DNA from: Rhynchosporium graminicola
Taxonomy: Eukaryota > Ascomycota > Leotiomycetes > Helotiales > Ploettnerulaceae
Length of the DNA stretch: 64,000 nt
Assembly (NCBI GenBank): GCA_900074885.1
Contig: FJUW01000064.1
Coordinates: 1 to 64,000 of the forward strand
Reading direction: 5' to 3'
Both the position numbers and the translations under genes were made by a program. The notes under the pieces are model-generated. The model saw only the letters and a list, made by a program, of their open reading frames with translations, was not told the DNA's origin and ran no database searches. Positions 13,001-23,880 of this stretch are shown here, piece after piece. Numbering within the stretch: the stretch's first letter is position 1; each line of letters starts with the position of its first letter.

Positions 13001-15013
13001 TTTATAAAAATCAAATTAATACTTAGTTTAGGAATAAAAAATATATTATCTAAATAATAGGAAGTTCTATCTATAGCTTTAACTAGCGCTATTCCTCGTA
13101 TACGAGAAGATAGTATTCCTTCCTCTACTTATATATAGACTTTAGATATTAGTCTTAATTCTCTAAATAAGTAGAGTTAGTTAGTTATAAATAAACTTAC
13201 GCTTATATCGACTACTTAGTCTTTAGGAGTATTCTTACTTATAGATTCTTTTAATAATATGACTTTCTCTATAGTATTATTATTAGAACTAGATAATTCG
13301 CTTATATCTTTTCTAGAGTCTTCTAAGTTCTTATTAGTATCTGAATTAGATTCTGCGATAGTAATATATCCTCTTTTCTTATATCGCGAGTCTCTAGATT
13401 TTACTTTAGTAGAGCGTTCGTTTTTACTAAGGTAAGAAGATTACGATTTCTTATCTTTAACTTATAATCTAGTCTTATGAGTTAATTTACTATACTTCTT
13501 CCTTTCTTTTTCTAAATAAAGGTTCTTAGTATACTCTCTACTTATAGTCTGGAATTCGTAATCGGCGATAAAGTGATTACTAGATCCGCAGTAGAAATAC
13601 TTACGAGAAATACTTATTATACTTCGATCTAATAAACTACTATTCTCTCGAGAATAATAGTTCGGGTGATCATATACCTACTTATACTATTTCTATATCG
13701 TATATACTCTTTCTTTACTATAGTTATTACTCTTAGTGCTAAGGTCTTATAGTATTAATTCATACTCTTCTAAGGCTTTTACCTTTTCGTTAGTAGTTAT
13801 TAGAAGCTATAATCTAAGGCTTTTAAGAAAGATAATATAGCGACTTTACTTTCGGAGCGATAAGGTAAGTAAGTAGAAAAGGGCTTTATTAGAATATAAT
13901 TTTCCTATTTCTATATTAGTAGTAATAAGCTTCTTATAGTATTCCTTTAGGTTTCGCTACGATCTATCTATCTTATTATTCTTATTAAATATAAAAGTCT
14001 GAATCTTCGTTATATATATATTCGCTATTAACGAGTTCGTTCTATTATATTTAACCTTTAGTTTAGTCTATAGTACTCCTACCGAATTATACTTATTAAG
14101 TAGTATAATATTATTATTACTAAGTCCTTCGATTATGATATCTAGGGCCTTCGAGTCGTCGGATACTTATTTCTTAGCTTTCTCTAGATTCTATATTCCG
14201 CTGAGCCTCTCGAAATCGCTTATAAGGTTATCTATAGTTAATACTAATAATATACTTTCGGAGGTAGTCTCTAGTATACTTTTACCTTTTGTTCCGTCTC
14301 GAGTTATCTAAGTAAAGTTAGCCTTACTAGTATCTATCGTATAGAATATACTCTTTCCCTTAATCTTAACTTTAGCTTATAGAAACTATTTGCTATAGTT
14401 CTTATAGCTTAAGATTAATAGCTTATTATCTTTTCTTATTTTATCCTATAGTTATCGTATAGTACTCGATACGTTCGATTAGATTTTCTATAAATTAACT
14501 ATAATTAACTTAGTATATATATATAGTTAGTAGATATTTATTATTTACTAGCTATTAGTTTATATAAAGGCTATACTCGGTTTAAAGGTTATAAGTAGCT
14601 TACTTACTTACTACTCGACTTTATAGTTATAGAGTTTCCTCTGAAGTCTGCGAGTTATATAATTATTTTTACGAGAAACAGACTTTCTTATTATCCTCGG
14701 ATTATTATTACAGATCTCCCTCTAGAGTCTATAAGTCGTATAGTTAGTATTAAAAGCCTTCTTACTTATAGCTCTCCGGTTATTATTAGCGCTCTTACGT
14801 AGCCCTTTAGTCTTCTTACTTTAACTAGAATACCCTTATCTTATATATTAGGGATTTTAATCGATCGCCTTACTTTCGTCGATTATTAGTACTCTTATTT
14901 AGCTCTTTAGTCTTCTTATATTAACTAGAATACTCTTATCTTACTTATTATAGCTTGAATCGATCGCCTTGCTTTCGTCGATTCGAAGTTACGTCCTGCT
15001 AGGGCTTATAATC
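10053..15013 (-). pseudogene. Copia internal region: RT, integrase, protease and Gag remnants
   Basis: This internal copia sequence is read on the minus strand. The RT landmark LIYIDDIIVSA lies at about 10470-10505, and a degraded CCHC-like motif YFYCGSSNHF near 13570-13610 marks Gag. The second Cys is Ser and the last is Tyr, both explainable by C to T or G to A changes. Short low-complexity direct repeats (such as GATCGCCTTACTTTCGTCGA and its near copy) occur at about 14860-14990, near the 5' LTR. No open frame survives. Confidence 0.75.
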
Positions 15014-15250
15014 TATTAAAATGAATATCCCTTTCTCGTATACCTATAGGGATAGGGGTAATATTTATAGAGGAATTAGACGCTAGTAAGTTAGATTATT
15101 ATCTTTATTAAGTAACTTAACTACTTAAGTTATAATAAGTCTCTATCTATAATATATCCCGGATATTCTTTAATATCCGAGCCTATATACTAGCTCTAGT
15201 CCCGATTAAGTTGCTACGTGATACTGCACTGAATACTAACTATTCTAATA
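15014..15250 (-). repeat. Copia 5' LTR (minus orientation)
   Basis: This 237-bp copy starts TATTAAAATG and ends TTCTAATA on the plus strand. It is followed by the right target duplication ATAAG at 15251-15255. In element orientation the LTR begins TATTAGAATAG, probably once TGTTAGAATAG. Confidence 0.88.
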
Positions 15251-15414
15251 ATAAGTACTCGATACTATCTATACTAGTACGAAAATATCTACAAATTCCG
15301 GCTACCTCGGCGCCTTCTGAAAGATTTTTTAGTCTAGGAGCTTTAATTATAAATAAGCTAAGAAATAGACTTACTAAAGATACTTTCGAGATGATTAGCT
15401 TATTAAAAAGCTAG
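15251..15414 (+). pseudogene. hAT transposase C-terminal dimerisation domain fragment
   Basis: The frame from about 15254 encodes KYSILSILVRKYLQIPATSA, then SERFFSLGALI, then NKLRNRLTKD, and ends TAG at 15412-15414. This is the hATC signature: 'IPATSA.SER.FS' followed by 'R..L'. The open frame upstream (from 15211) is copia LTR sequence, so its apparent start is artefactual. Removing the copia element with one ATAAG joins this frame to the fragment ending at 1458. Confidence 0.85.
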
Positions 15415-15735
15415 GGGTTTATAATCGATATAAAAGAAAAGGACAAGATTACTAGTGAAGAGATTATTAATAATACGGAAAACTTCTTTATTATAGATTA
15501 GTTATATAGAAAAGTTAGTATAAGATACTTTCTTTTATATAATATCTCTTATATATTTATCTAAACCTTTAGTTTATCTTTATAGAGCTATTTATATAGA
15601 AATAATCAAAGCTACTCTAATCCTACTCATTGAGTATAATCAAATCTACTCTAATCAAAGGAAATTTAAAGCTACTCTAATCTAATCTAATTCTACTCGA
15701 TTATACTTAAATATAATCGAGTAGGTTGATTATTT
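15415..15735. other. hAT 3' end with subterminal repeats
   Basis: From about 15605 a motif CTACTCTAATC recurs (CTACTCTAATC, CTACTCTAATC, CTACTCTAATC, then CTACTCGATTAT and its inverse ATAATCGAGTAG near 15703-15725). Short subterminal repeats of this kind are common in hAT transposons. Base composition switches from RIP-mutated to ordinary at about 15735, so this is the probable element edge. The terminal inverted repeat itself was not paired. Confidence 0.5.
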
Positions 15736-17007
15736 TTTCCCACACTGATTTCATACCACGTAAACAAAAAGGCGGGACTATCGGCTAAGAACACATACAG
15801 ACACGAGAAGCCCTATACCGAATAAAATGCTATCTACTCAACACGCAATCTACGAAAACTCATGAAGAAACTTATTGTCATTATATCGAAAAATTGAACT
15901 TGACAAGTCTGAGCTCCCTAGATTCAAGTATTCTTCTTAGCGTTGTAGTTGGGTCAACTATGGATCTATGATAGATGAACACCAACCCGTCCTCGCCGGC
16001 CGCCTTTCTTTGCGCGATATAGGTATCTACTGAAATGGAAGGTAGGAAGTCTGGCGTCCTCCACAAATAGCTACTTATATATTTCATTATACATTCGCAG
16101 AAAGAAGAGTATTTATCGTTATTACTACTAACGTATATCTGCTACAGTATTCGACTGAGTGATGGGTGGGGCAGTCAGACACATACATGCCTTCAGCTAC
16201 TTTCTTAGTTATCTCGTAGCTAAAGAGTACCTACAATAACATACATTTACATCAATTCACCTACTATATAAACCACAAAAATGAAGCTGTAAGAAGATAG
16301 GAAAATTTAAACCAGCTAATTGATTTCACGCTCGTGCTATTGCCGGTTGACCACACTAGCATCCCGTATCCTGTCTCGGTTGATTACCTTGGCAGTAGGT
16401 ATCAATATAGGTATCTAAGCGAGAGATGGGCGGACCAATCGAAACTCGTCTCACATTTCTTCACTATTCCTACCTAGCTTTCACTCGTGGCATCATCAAT
16501 TGACAACGTTTCCAACATTTATGACTGAGACATAGCTTAGACAAAACGTCAAAAGGCTTGATGAGTTAGCCGGGACAAACAAAAACCAGACTAGACTTAA
16601 CTATCCACCGTCCAGAGCCAGTCATTTGCTTGTCATGACTGCTTCAAATTTGAAGACCCTCACTCGAAATTGGTCACTCGCCACTATAGATATATACTGG
16701 AGCTCCTCAAGTCAAATCACACAACGCAGATCGCAGATATGAAGATCATCGATTTGTACGAGTATCCACGTTAATCCTACAAAGTAATCCTATTCTACTC
16801 TATGCTTGCTTAACGTTTCTAAGCCCCGGATAACGAACGCCGCTGACCGCTGACCCTCATGGTATCATTACGAAACGAAGAAGAGAAAACAAATGCCGTT
16901 TAGAAAGTGGCAAATCGCTGATTAAGTTGCTGTCAATCGAAGCCGTGCTCCATTGAGCACCGGCGAATTCAGTTCAACCAGATAAATCACATACAAATCT
17001 CGCCAGT
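15736..17007. other. Intergenic, ordinary composition
   Basis: No convincing gene. A 68-codon minus-strand frame at 15881-16087 (segment RKAAGEDGLVFIYHRS) matches nothing I know and may be a broken gene at the island edge. The stretch next to 17007 is the likely 3' flank of the RS-domain gene. Confidence 0.5.
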
Positions 17008-18710
17008 CTAGAAAGCCGCGCCACCAACTCCTTCCCCCGCCAACTGCCTAACGTGCCTCTCACTCAACTCACTCCTCAAACTCATAGCCTTACTCTCCCT
17101 TTCTAACCTATCCCACTGCTTCAACGACTGTCTCAGGGTCTCCTCCTTACTATACAACCTCACTCTCAGCCCCTCTTCTTCCTCCTCCAGTTTTTTCATG
17201 TGGTTCGTGAGATCAGGTGTCATGCCGGTTGCCGTAGGATCGATTCTTCCCCCGGGATTGATTATAGGCATGTTGTTCAGAGCAGGGTGAGCACGAGGTC
17301 CATTGTTGGAGATGGAAATGGAGGGACTGCGGCCATAGACGCTTGATGAGTGTTGGAGATTCGGTGGGCGATTGGGAACACCTGCGCGTGGACCAGTGGG
17401 GATTACTGCTGGGCCGGTGGGAATAGATGGTGCGGGAGAGGGTATTGCGGAAGGTACTGGGGAGGGTGTTTGGATTGGTCGTGAGTGTGAGACAGGAGTT
17501 GGGGCTCGGGTTGTGAGTTCGGCTGGAGGTCCACGTTGTGGTGGTGCTGCTCCCCATGAAGAAACGTCTGGTCTGGTGTTACGGTCGTTGCCGAAAGAGC
17601 CTCTATTGCCTCTGTAACTACCTCGTGCTGGGGGAACATAGCCTCGAGGCCCAGCAGGTGGTGCAACTGGGGCAGAGTGATTGGAAGGGTGATTCGACAT
17701 GGTTGATTGAACAGGCGCGGTGAAGATTCTCTGAACGCTAGCAGGTCCAGTACGTGGTAGGTATCCAGCAGGCCCTCGTGGCGGAGATCTTAGTCCTACA
17801 GCAGGGCCTCGGGGAGGAGATCTCGGTAGAACAGGACGAACTGGTGATCTTTCTTGCGGGGTGGATTTGGCTGAGTCTCTAGAGTCTCTAGCAAGCTCTC
17901 TCTCGCGGAAAGGTATTTGTATTGCTGGAGAGCGGTCTCGAATGAGTGGTGAGCGGGGTCTAGGGTCTCGAGCAGCAGACTGGGTAAGACGGAGTCGCTC
18001 TGGATGTATTTGTGGAGAAGAACGACGGGATGTGTTTCCTGATGTTATACCAGATCGAGGTGAGGGTGATCGACGCCTCCAGTTTGCAGCGTTAGGTCCT
18101 GTTGGGGCTCGCTCATCTCTTCGGTCTATACTTCGGGATCGCCCTCGGAAACCGCCTCGAGGACCAGCTGGTGGGGATCTTCGGAATGGGGATCTGGGAC
18201 GTTGGAGTGGACGGTCACGTTCAAAAGGGGATCTGGACCTTCTTCTATGAGGCATGATTAGCAGTAATGTGTCATGATGCAGGGTAATATTACCTCTCGT
18301 CTCTTCTGGGTGGTGATCTAGCTCTGCGATCATCTCTGCGAGGAGAAAACCTTCGAGGTGGGCTGCGTGCACGTATGGGAGACCTAGTTCGAGGGCGCGA
18401 TCTATTTCGAAGGGGACTCCTAGCTCGTAATGGGGACCTAGCACGCAAAGGTGTCCTAGGTCTTGCTCGCCAGTTGTCTCTCATAGGGGAGCGTTCTCGT
18501 CGTGGAGGGGTTCTAGATCTTGATCTGCGTCTAGGTGATCGTTCTCGGCCAGGATGATAGCTATCAATTGGTGGTGTTCGTGCTCTTTCTCTCCGTGGTG
18601 ATCTATCTCTAAATAAATCTGGTCGTATAGGAGATCGTGGTCGTGCATTCGTATTTGGTCTATAAGATTCGCCCCTGCCCATCTGTGTGACTTCGCTATC
18701 TCGTTCATCT
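17008..18710 (-). CDS. Arginine/serine-rich (RS-domain) nuclear protein
   Basis: Two exons are clear: 18294-18710 and 17008-18244, joined across a 49-nt intron (18245-18293, GTAATA donor, CTAATC branch, TAG acceptor) that keeps phase. The product is dense in RSP, RSRS and RRR tracts (ARSPLRARSPLRNRSR), then a Pro/Gly-rich disordered middle, and ends in a short coiled coil (MKKLEEEEEGLRVRLYSKEE) about 65 residues from the C-terminus. RS domains typically act in pre-mRNA splicing or export; no RRM or other folded domain is seen. A branch site and CTGCAG acceptor end at 18711, so at least one upstream exon exists. The first Met in the exon is at 18682, but the exon enters in phase 2. A small exon at 19508-19566 starting MDRGRDRDRERERE would join in phase. 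The family is not recognised. Confidence 0.7.
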
Positions 18711-18748
18711 CTGCAGAAAATAGTTAGCATCATGTTTCGGTCAAACTA

Positions 18749-19282
18749 TTAAATGAGTCTGACTCGTCTCCTTGAAGGCTCCGCGGGCGCAGAGGGTCCG
18801 GCGGGCGGACGACGCTGTTGCTGCAGGATCCAATTATCCAAGATATACATCCACAACAGACGAGGGCGCAAACGATCCCAGTTGTACATGCACTCTAGCC
18901 AGAAGGCGTGAACCATACTATTCAATAGAAATGGAAAAAGTCTGCCATTGTCGAGTGTTCGCGCCTCGATGAAGTATGCAAAGAGTAGTGGGCCGAATCG
19001 AAGGGTGATGGGCCAAGGTCGGGGAGGAATTTGGTCTTCTGGGACGCCTAATCTTGCCCAACGGAAACGCCATTCATGCATGTATCGAAACCTGTCCTCC
19101 AAACTCAAGGCGGAGTCGAAAAAGAACGCGAGAAACGAAGTCTGATCCGCACGACTGAGGTCCAGGTAGGCTCTTGGAGGGCCAGATGGTGGGAAATGGG
19201 GATCGGTGAAAGGCCGAGCTGGTATAAGCTGCCGCCGAACCATACTCTTGCGTCGAGCCCGTTCGTCTCTGTCTCGACCCAT
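18749..19282 (-). CDS. Arginine-rich uncharacterised protein or upstream exon of the RS gene
   Basis: A 177-codon frame begins MGRDRDERARRKS and then has a non-repetitive, Trp- and Phe-rich segment (YLDLSRADQTSFLAFFFDS, RYMHEWRFRWARLG, PRPWPITLRFGPLLF). It looks like genuine folded protein rather than a shadow. It stops at 18749, 38 nt before the acceptor that opens the RS exon. Two readings are possible. It may be a separate gene, or an internal exon using a weak donor GTATAT near 18855 that would connect in phase 2 to the RS exon. Upstream, the phase-2 donor at 19508 could reach in-frame acceptors near 19310. I do not recognise the family. Confidence 0.55.
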   Translation of the reverse strand: MGRDRDERARRKSMVRRQLIPARPFTDPHFPPSGPPRAYLDLSRADQTSFLAFFFDSALSLEDRFRYMHEWRFRWARLGVPEDQIPPRPWPITLRFGPLLFAYFIEARTLDNGRLFPFLLNSMVHAFWLECMYNWDRLRPRLLWMYILDNWILQQQRRPPAGPSAPAEPSRRRVRLI

Positions 19283-19507
19283 GATCGATTTGCGTGCGTG
19301 GCTTGCCCTCTGACAAGTTCCTTCGTAATGATATTCCGTTTAGCAATATCCGTCTCCGACCTCCTCTCGTCTTCGAAGTCCAGTCGAGTAAAGATGTAAT
19401 TCCAGTCCGGGATCCGAGTATAGATAGAAAGATAGGGAGAATCAAATGTCCAGATCATGGAGAGAACTGATATAGACATAGTTCAAAAAAGGAAAGAGCA
19501 AACAAAC

Positions 19508-19566
19508 CTTCGATCTCGCTCTCGCTCTCGCTCTCGCTCTCGATCTCGATCTCGCCCTCGGTCCAT
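19508..19566 (-). CDS. Possible first exon encoding an RD/RE dipeptide tract
   Basis: ATG at 19566 opens a frame of alternating Arg with Asp or Glu (MDRGRDRDRERE and onward) built on a GAGCGA-type microsatellite. It ends at a GTTTGT donor in phase 2, the same phase required by the RS-gene acceptor at 18711. Mixed-charge RD/RE tracts are common in spliceosomal RS proteins. The splice is inferred, not proven. Confidence 0.4.
19510..19560. repeat. Hexanucleotide microsatellite (CTCGCT/CTCGAT)n
   Basis: About eight tandem six-base units (CTCGCT, CTCGAT variants) lie here. Read on the minus strand they encode the Arg-Glu/Arg-Asp tract of the possible first exon, so length changes would alter that tract without a frameshift. 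Confidence 0.85.
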
Positions 19567-19670
19567 CTTGCTCGTTTCGGCGAGTGGGCTTTCTGCTTTT
19601 CTCCAGGTGTTCCCGTCGTTTGTTGGGAATGAGTGTGGGGTCTGAGTTACAAGGAAGAACGAGCGATGCG

Positions 19671-19692
19671 TAGGTAGGTAGGTAGGTAGGTG
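19671..19692. repeat. Tetranucleotide microsatellite (TAGG)n
   Basis: Five TAGG units in a row lie in the short intergenic stretch between the RS gene and the SF3B2 gene. Confidence 0.85.
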
Positions 19693-19968
19693 TGCGTCGA
19701 GGAAGGAATGCTGTGGGACTTGAGTAAAATGCCATCTGCGTTTGTACGCCGACGGGAGCTCGAACTTTTTGGAAGTCGCGATCCACTAGCGGCCGCGTAG
19801 ATTTCGCGAGGTCTGTCACGTGCAAGTATAGATAGAGTGGATGGAATATCAGGTCGGCTCACGACGGTTAATGAATGCATTTGCTGTTTGGTATACAGGA
19901 AGTAAATTACATAATATCTACACACCAATAGTCAGTCCTCTGATGCCATAATCTGACCTTCGCAACAC

Positions 19969-21763
19969 CTAAAACCTATACGACCTTTCCCTCTTCTCAC
20001 TCTTCTTCTCATCATCCCGCTTCTGCTTCTTCCGACTCTCCTGCGCAATCATATCACTCAAATCCTCATCATACGCCCAAGCCCCCTTCTCCTCTTTCTT
20101 GCTTGCCTCGAATCTCTTTCTCACTTCATCCTTGCTAATTCCATCTTCCGTAAGCAACGAATCAGGATCCAGCGCAACATCGACATCTCCAGGCTTCTTC
20201 CGCTTCCTGCTATCGTCTTCTTGCCCCAGGATAGGTATATGTGCATTTTGTGCACCTCGCACATCGTATGCGCGTTCGCCGCCGAAGAAACCCTCGGCAC
20301 GGATCTGGCGCTCGGGGATGATTGTGTATGCTGATCTGGGCGCAGAAGACTCTTCTGTCTCGGTGCCGCGTTTGGATTTGCGGACGTCAAAATCACCACC
20401 AACGCTCATGTCGCCAGGGTATTCAGATGGCACTGCTGACTCGAGTCCACCTGGTGTCTCTGTGCCGCTGGGTGTCTGTAGTCCAGCAGCGGTGTCGTCG
20501 TCATCACCCTCCTCTTCCTCTTCATCACTCTCCTCGTCTTCTGATTCATCCTCTGGTGCTTGTAACTCTCCCCATAGTGTACGCTCAACTGGTTCTCCTG
20601 CTTGATTGTTGACCTGTGGCTGGAGAACGCCAAAGATATCTCCCCCATACAGCGGGCGATTGAATTCGTCCACGGGGGGTTTGCCATATCCACCAGGATG
20701 GAATCCCCACGCACCACCAGGTGGAGGAGGAGCATTCAGACCAGGAATCTTGAGTGATGGGTAAGAGGGTGGTGGGCCGAACCTTTGCTGATTGATCAAC
20801 CATGGTGGAGGTGCTCCGGGGGGGATGTTCAGAGCCTCCTTCAGCTCCTCGCTCAGCTCCCCAGGACGTAAATGCCGTAGATTGGTTTCATACTCCTTGC
20901 CTTCGTAGTAAACCTCACCGTAGCGAGTTAGTTCCGGCTTTGTCTGGAACCGGAAGAAGGCTTCATACAGCTTTTGGTAGTCAATATCCAGCTTCCCCAT
21001 CTTTGGCTGGACTCTTTCTCTCTGCTTCTGCTTCAAGCTTGCTTCATTCTGCTTCTCCAATACAGCATCACGCATCTCGGCGATTCCTGTATCTTGAATA
21101 AACTTCGGGAGCGCAAAAGGGGGCTTCTCAACACCACGTTTTGAAGAGAGGTATTCGCGCTTCAATGACCAATGAGTCGGAACTGGTACGATATTTCGGT
21201 AGGATTTGATCTGGACAAGGAGTCTTGGGTCCGAGGCAGATGTATCAGTCCATTCCACCAACTCGGGCTTCGGTACCAATGCCTTCAATTCTGCGACTGA
21301 CAGCTTGTCCCTCTCCTTTCTCTTCTTCTTCGATAGCTTGGTCTCCTTATCCGCATCCTCGTCTTCGTCGGGTATCTCGTCATCGTCATCGTAGAATACC
21401 TCGCCTTTATCGCCTGCGTCTGCCTGTTTTCCAGCCTCGCCATCTTCCGTATTGGCACGAAACTTCTCTATGATATCCTTGAACATCTCAAAGTTGGGGT
21501 CGTCTTCACTGATGTCCAGTATTGAAACATCTGGTTGTAGGACATCCTCATTATCGTCCTCAATATTTACAGGCGCAGCGTCAGTCTCTGGAATTGCATC
21601 TGGTACCTCCTCTGGCTTCTTCTCTGTCTCTGGAGTTTCGGAAACCTATGTTCTCATTAGTGTCTTTCCAAGTTTATAATGCTACGCAACCATTCACCTG
21701 CGCTTTCTTCTGCTCCTTCTTCTTCATACGCCGCATGGCATTCTTCGTGAGCTTGGGCGCCAT
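19969..21763 (-). CDS. CUS1: SF3b splicing factor subunit 2 (Cus1/SAP145)
   Basis: Core U2 snRNP SF3b subunit that contacts the pre-mRNA near the branch site and binds the small SF3b subunit Hsh49/SF3B4. Two exons: 21698-21763 and 19969-21645, with a 52-nt intron in phase 0. The 580-residue product starts MAPKLTKNAMRRMKKKEQ and has acidic and Lys-rich linkers. It carries the DUF382 region at about 139-225 (ALVPKPELVEWTDTSASDP, VPVPTHWSLKREYLSSKRG). The PSP region follows at about 300-355 (PPWLINQQRFGPPPSYPSLK, PGGAWGFHPGGYGKPP, FNRPLYG). The C-terminal half is acidic and ends in a Lys/Arg-rich tail. Length suits a fungal orthologue, longer than yeast Cus1. It is divergent from the transporter gene at 22246. 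Confidence 0.96.
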
Positions 21764-22245
21764 TTTGGCGTATCGGGGCGCGCGCCCTAGAGTATCATGG
21801 AAATGGTGCGCGTCGATGCAAGTAATAATATGATCAAATGTTTCAAATTGTAAAGACCTCGAATGGTGCAGGGCAAGATAGGCTTGATTGGATGTAAGGC
21901 AGATGGTGAAGTTATGAGCGCCGTCCTGTTTGAAGTGGAAGAACTTCAAGAAAGTCGCGATTTTAGCGCCGGTAGCTGCCGCAACTTTTTGGTCGTTCGC
22001 AACCTCGTATCACCCTCGAGTATAATGCATATAACCCAAACCAGTTCTTGTGAATATACTGGCCCCACGACGACGATCCCGACGATTGATTTCAAAAAGC
22101 ACTACACTTGCCAAGATGCGACAAACATGATCCTGTCATAAGGACCAACACACTTGTTGAAACAACCACGACACCTTACTTATACTCCACGCGCTCCACT
22201 ACTCCCATACCCAGCTCCAAACTCCCAGGAGACTCGAAGCAAACA
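21764..22245. promoter_or_regulatory. Divergent intergenic region, SF3B2 / Sly41-like transporter
   Basis: These 482 bp separate two genes transcribed away from each other and must hold both promoters. The plus-strand frame stays open from 22108 into the transporter, but no conserved sequence supports an earlier start. I see no diagnostic operator. Confidence 0.6.
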
Positions 22246-23880
22246 ATGCCCAGCTCCATGGAGAAGTTCCCAGATCATGTTGAACCTATGGATGGTACAT
22301 CGCCTTATGCCTCGAGTCCTACGAGAGCCAATGGCTTCATCAATGGCTCGGCTTCCGCAGACAGATGGCAACCAAGGAAAGATAGTGGGCTGCGGAGTTC
22401 TGCCTGGAATGGACCGGCAAGCACAGGAGGGAGACACAGTAGACAAAAGAGCTTAGGTGATGCCTTCAGGACAATGAGGACGAGAAAAGGAAGTGTCAGT
22501 GCAAATGTACAAGAAGTAGCAGAGGCGCTGAAAGCACCAGTATCGCCCAAGTTAGTTGTTAGTGACCCTTCGAGAACCTCACCTCATATGAAAATCAAAT
22601 ATTGATTATTGTAGGGCCTTTGTGTTATCTGGTACACGTCAAGCGCACTGAACAATACGTCTTCGAAATCCATCCTCAATGTCTTCCCTAAACCAGCGAC
22701 TTTGACTTTGATACAATTTGGCTTCGTCGCCTTCCTGTGCCTCTTTTTCTCATATTTAGCAACTGTCTTTCCCACATTGCAAAACAGGATACCGGCCTTA
22801 AGATATCGAGTTCGATATCCTACTCGAGAAGTGGTTATGACTACACTTCCTCTAGCCGCTTTCCAGATAGGTGGTCACCTACTATCTTCAAGCGCCACCA
22901 TGAGAATCCCGGTCTCGTTAGTCCACACGATCAAAGGACTCTCCCCCCTCTTCACAGTATTCGCCTACCGACTCATCTTCGACATCCGCTATCCAATGGC
23001 CACCTATCTCTCTCTGATCCCTCTCACGCTTGGCGTAATGCTCGCCTGCTCCTCCTCGCTGAAAGGCAACTTCTTCGGCATCCTCTACGCATTGATCGCG
23101 GCCATAATCTTCGTCACTCAAAACATATTCTCGAAACGTCTCTTCAATGCCGCTAAAGAAGCCGATCCAACAGGTGCTCAAAACAATAAACTCGACAAGC
23201 TAAACCTTCTCTGCTATTCCTCAGGCTTAGCTTTCATCCTCACATCTCCCATCTGGTTTTACTCCGAAGGGCTCACCCTCCTCCGAGATTTTTTCCACGA
23301 CGGCTCTCTCGACCTCTCTGAAGGAAACGGGAAACTCATCCCCCTCGACCATGGGAGATTAGCCCTAGAGTTCATATTTAATGGCTTTTTCCACTTCGGA
23401 CAAAACATTATCGCTTTCGTGCTGCTTTCTATGGTGTCACCAGTAACCTACTCCGTCGCCTCCCTCATAAAACGCGTCTTCATCGTCGTAGTAGCAATAA
23501 TCTGGTTCCGCTCTCCTACGAACAAAATTCAAGCTCTCGGCATCGCTCTCACATTCTTCGGACTGTATCTGTATGACCGTACATCACACAGCAGTAAAGC
23601 TGATAAGAAAGCTAAGATGATGGATATTAAAGAAGAGACTATCTTGCCGATGTCTAATATCCCTGGATCAGGCACTGGAAGCACACTCACGCCCGATACG
23701 CCGGTCAGAGGCTATACCAACGGGTATGCTATTAACACCTCCTCAGATCCCAGAAAGTCAGATGATTTTGGGAGGGCTGGAAGGGTGAGGGGTGGTAGTA
23801 GTGTGGCATGGTTACCGCCAGGAACAAGACAAGAGGAAACGTGGGGTAGGGGCCATAGCCCGCATCTTGCTGTTTCGTGA
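22246..23880 (+). CDS. Sly41-like nucleotide-sugar/triose-phosphate translocator family transporter
   Basis: Multi-pass drug/metabolite superfamily transporter of the TPT family, likely in Golgi or ER membrane. Yeast Sly41 is an ER-Golgi suppressor, but the substrate of this group is uncertain. Exons 22246-22557 and 22615-23880, with a 57-nt intron (GTTAGT donor) in phase 0; 525 residues. The first 104 residues are a Ser-rich, charged cytosolic tail. The family signature WYTSSALNNTSSKSIL follows directly after the junction. About nine to ten hydrophobic segments come next, with VSLVHTIKGLSPLFTV and SVASLIKRVFIVVVAIIWF typical of TPT proteins. A hydrophilic C-terminal tail of about 95 residues follows. 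A GTTAGT six bases earlier would break the frame, so the second was chosen. Confidence 0.88.

Larger units (their letters stand above)
1459..15250 (-). mobile_element. Ty1/copia LTR retrotransposon, minus strand, RIP-mutated, split by a gypsy insertion
   Basis: The element is bounded by two 237-bp LTRs (1459-1695 and 15014-15250) and by 5-bp target duplications ATAAG at 1454-1458 and 15251-15255. Removing the nested gypsy element and one target copy leaves about 6.0 kb. On the minus strand a reverse transcriptase core with a YIDDI motif lies at about 10480-10500, surrounded by stops such as TAG that could derive from CAG or TGG. A degraded zinc-knuckle-like motif (YCGSSNHF) lies near 13570-13610, as expected for Gag at the 5' side. 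The order Gag then RT from high to low coordinates fits minus orientation. It inserted into a hAT transposase. No open frame survives. Confidence 0.85.

Noticed and set aside
15211..15250. Start of the 67-codon hAT frame as a real N-terminus
   Set aside because: The first 13 codons lie in the copia LTR; the transposase part begins after the target duplication.
17861..18250. Plus-strand frame with RS-like composition
   Set aside because: Arg/Ser codons read similarly on both strands; the minus-strand frame has introns in phase and a coherent domain order.
20099..20605. 168-codon plus-strand Ser-rich frame
   Set aside because: It is a shadow of the SF3B2 acidic C-terminal region.
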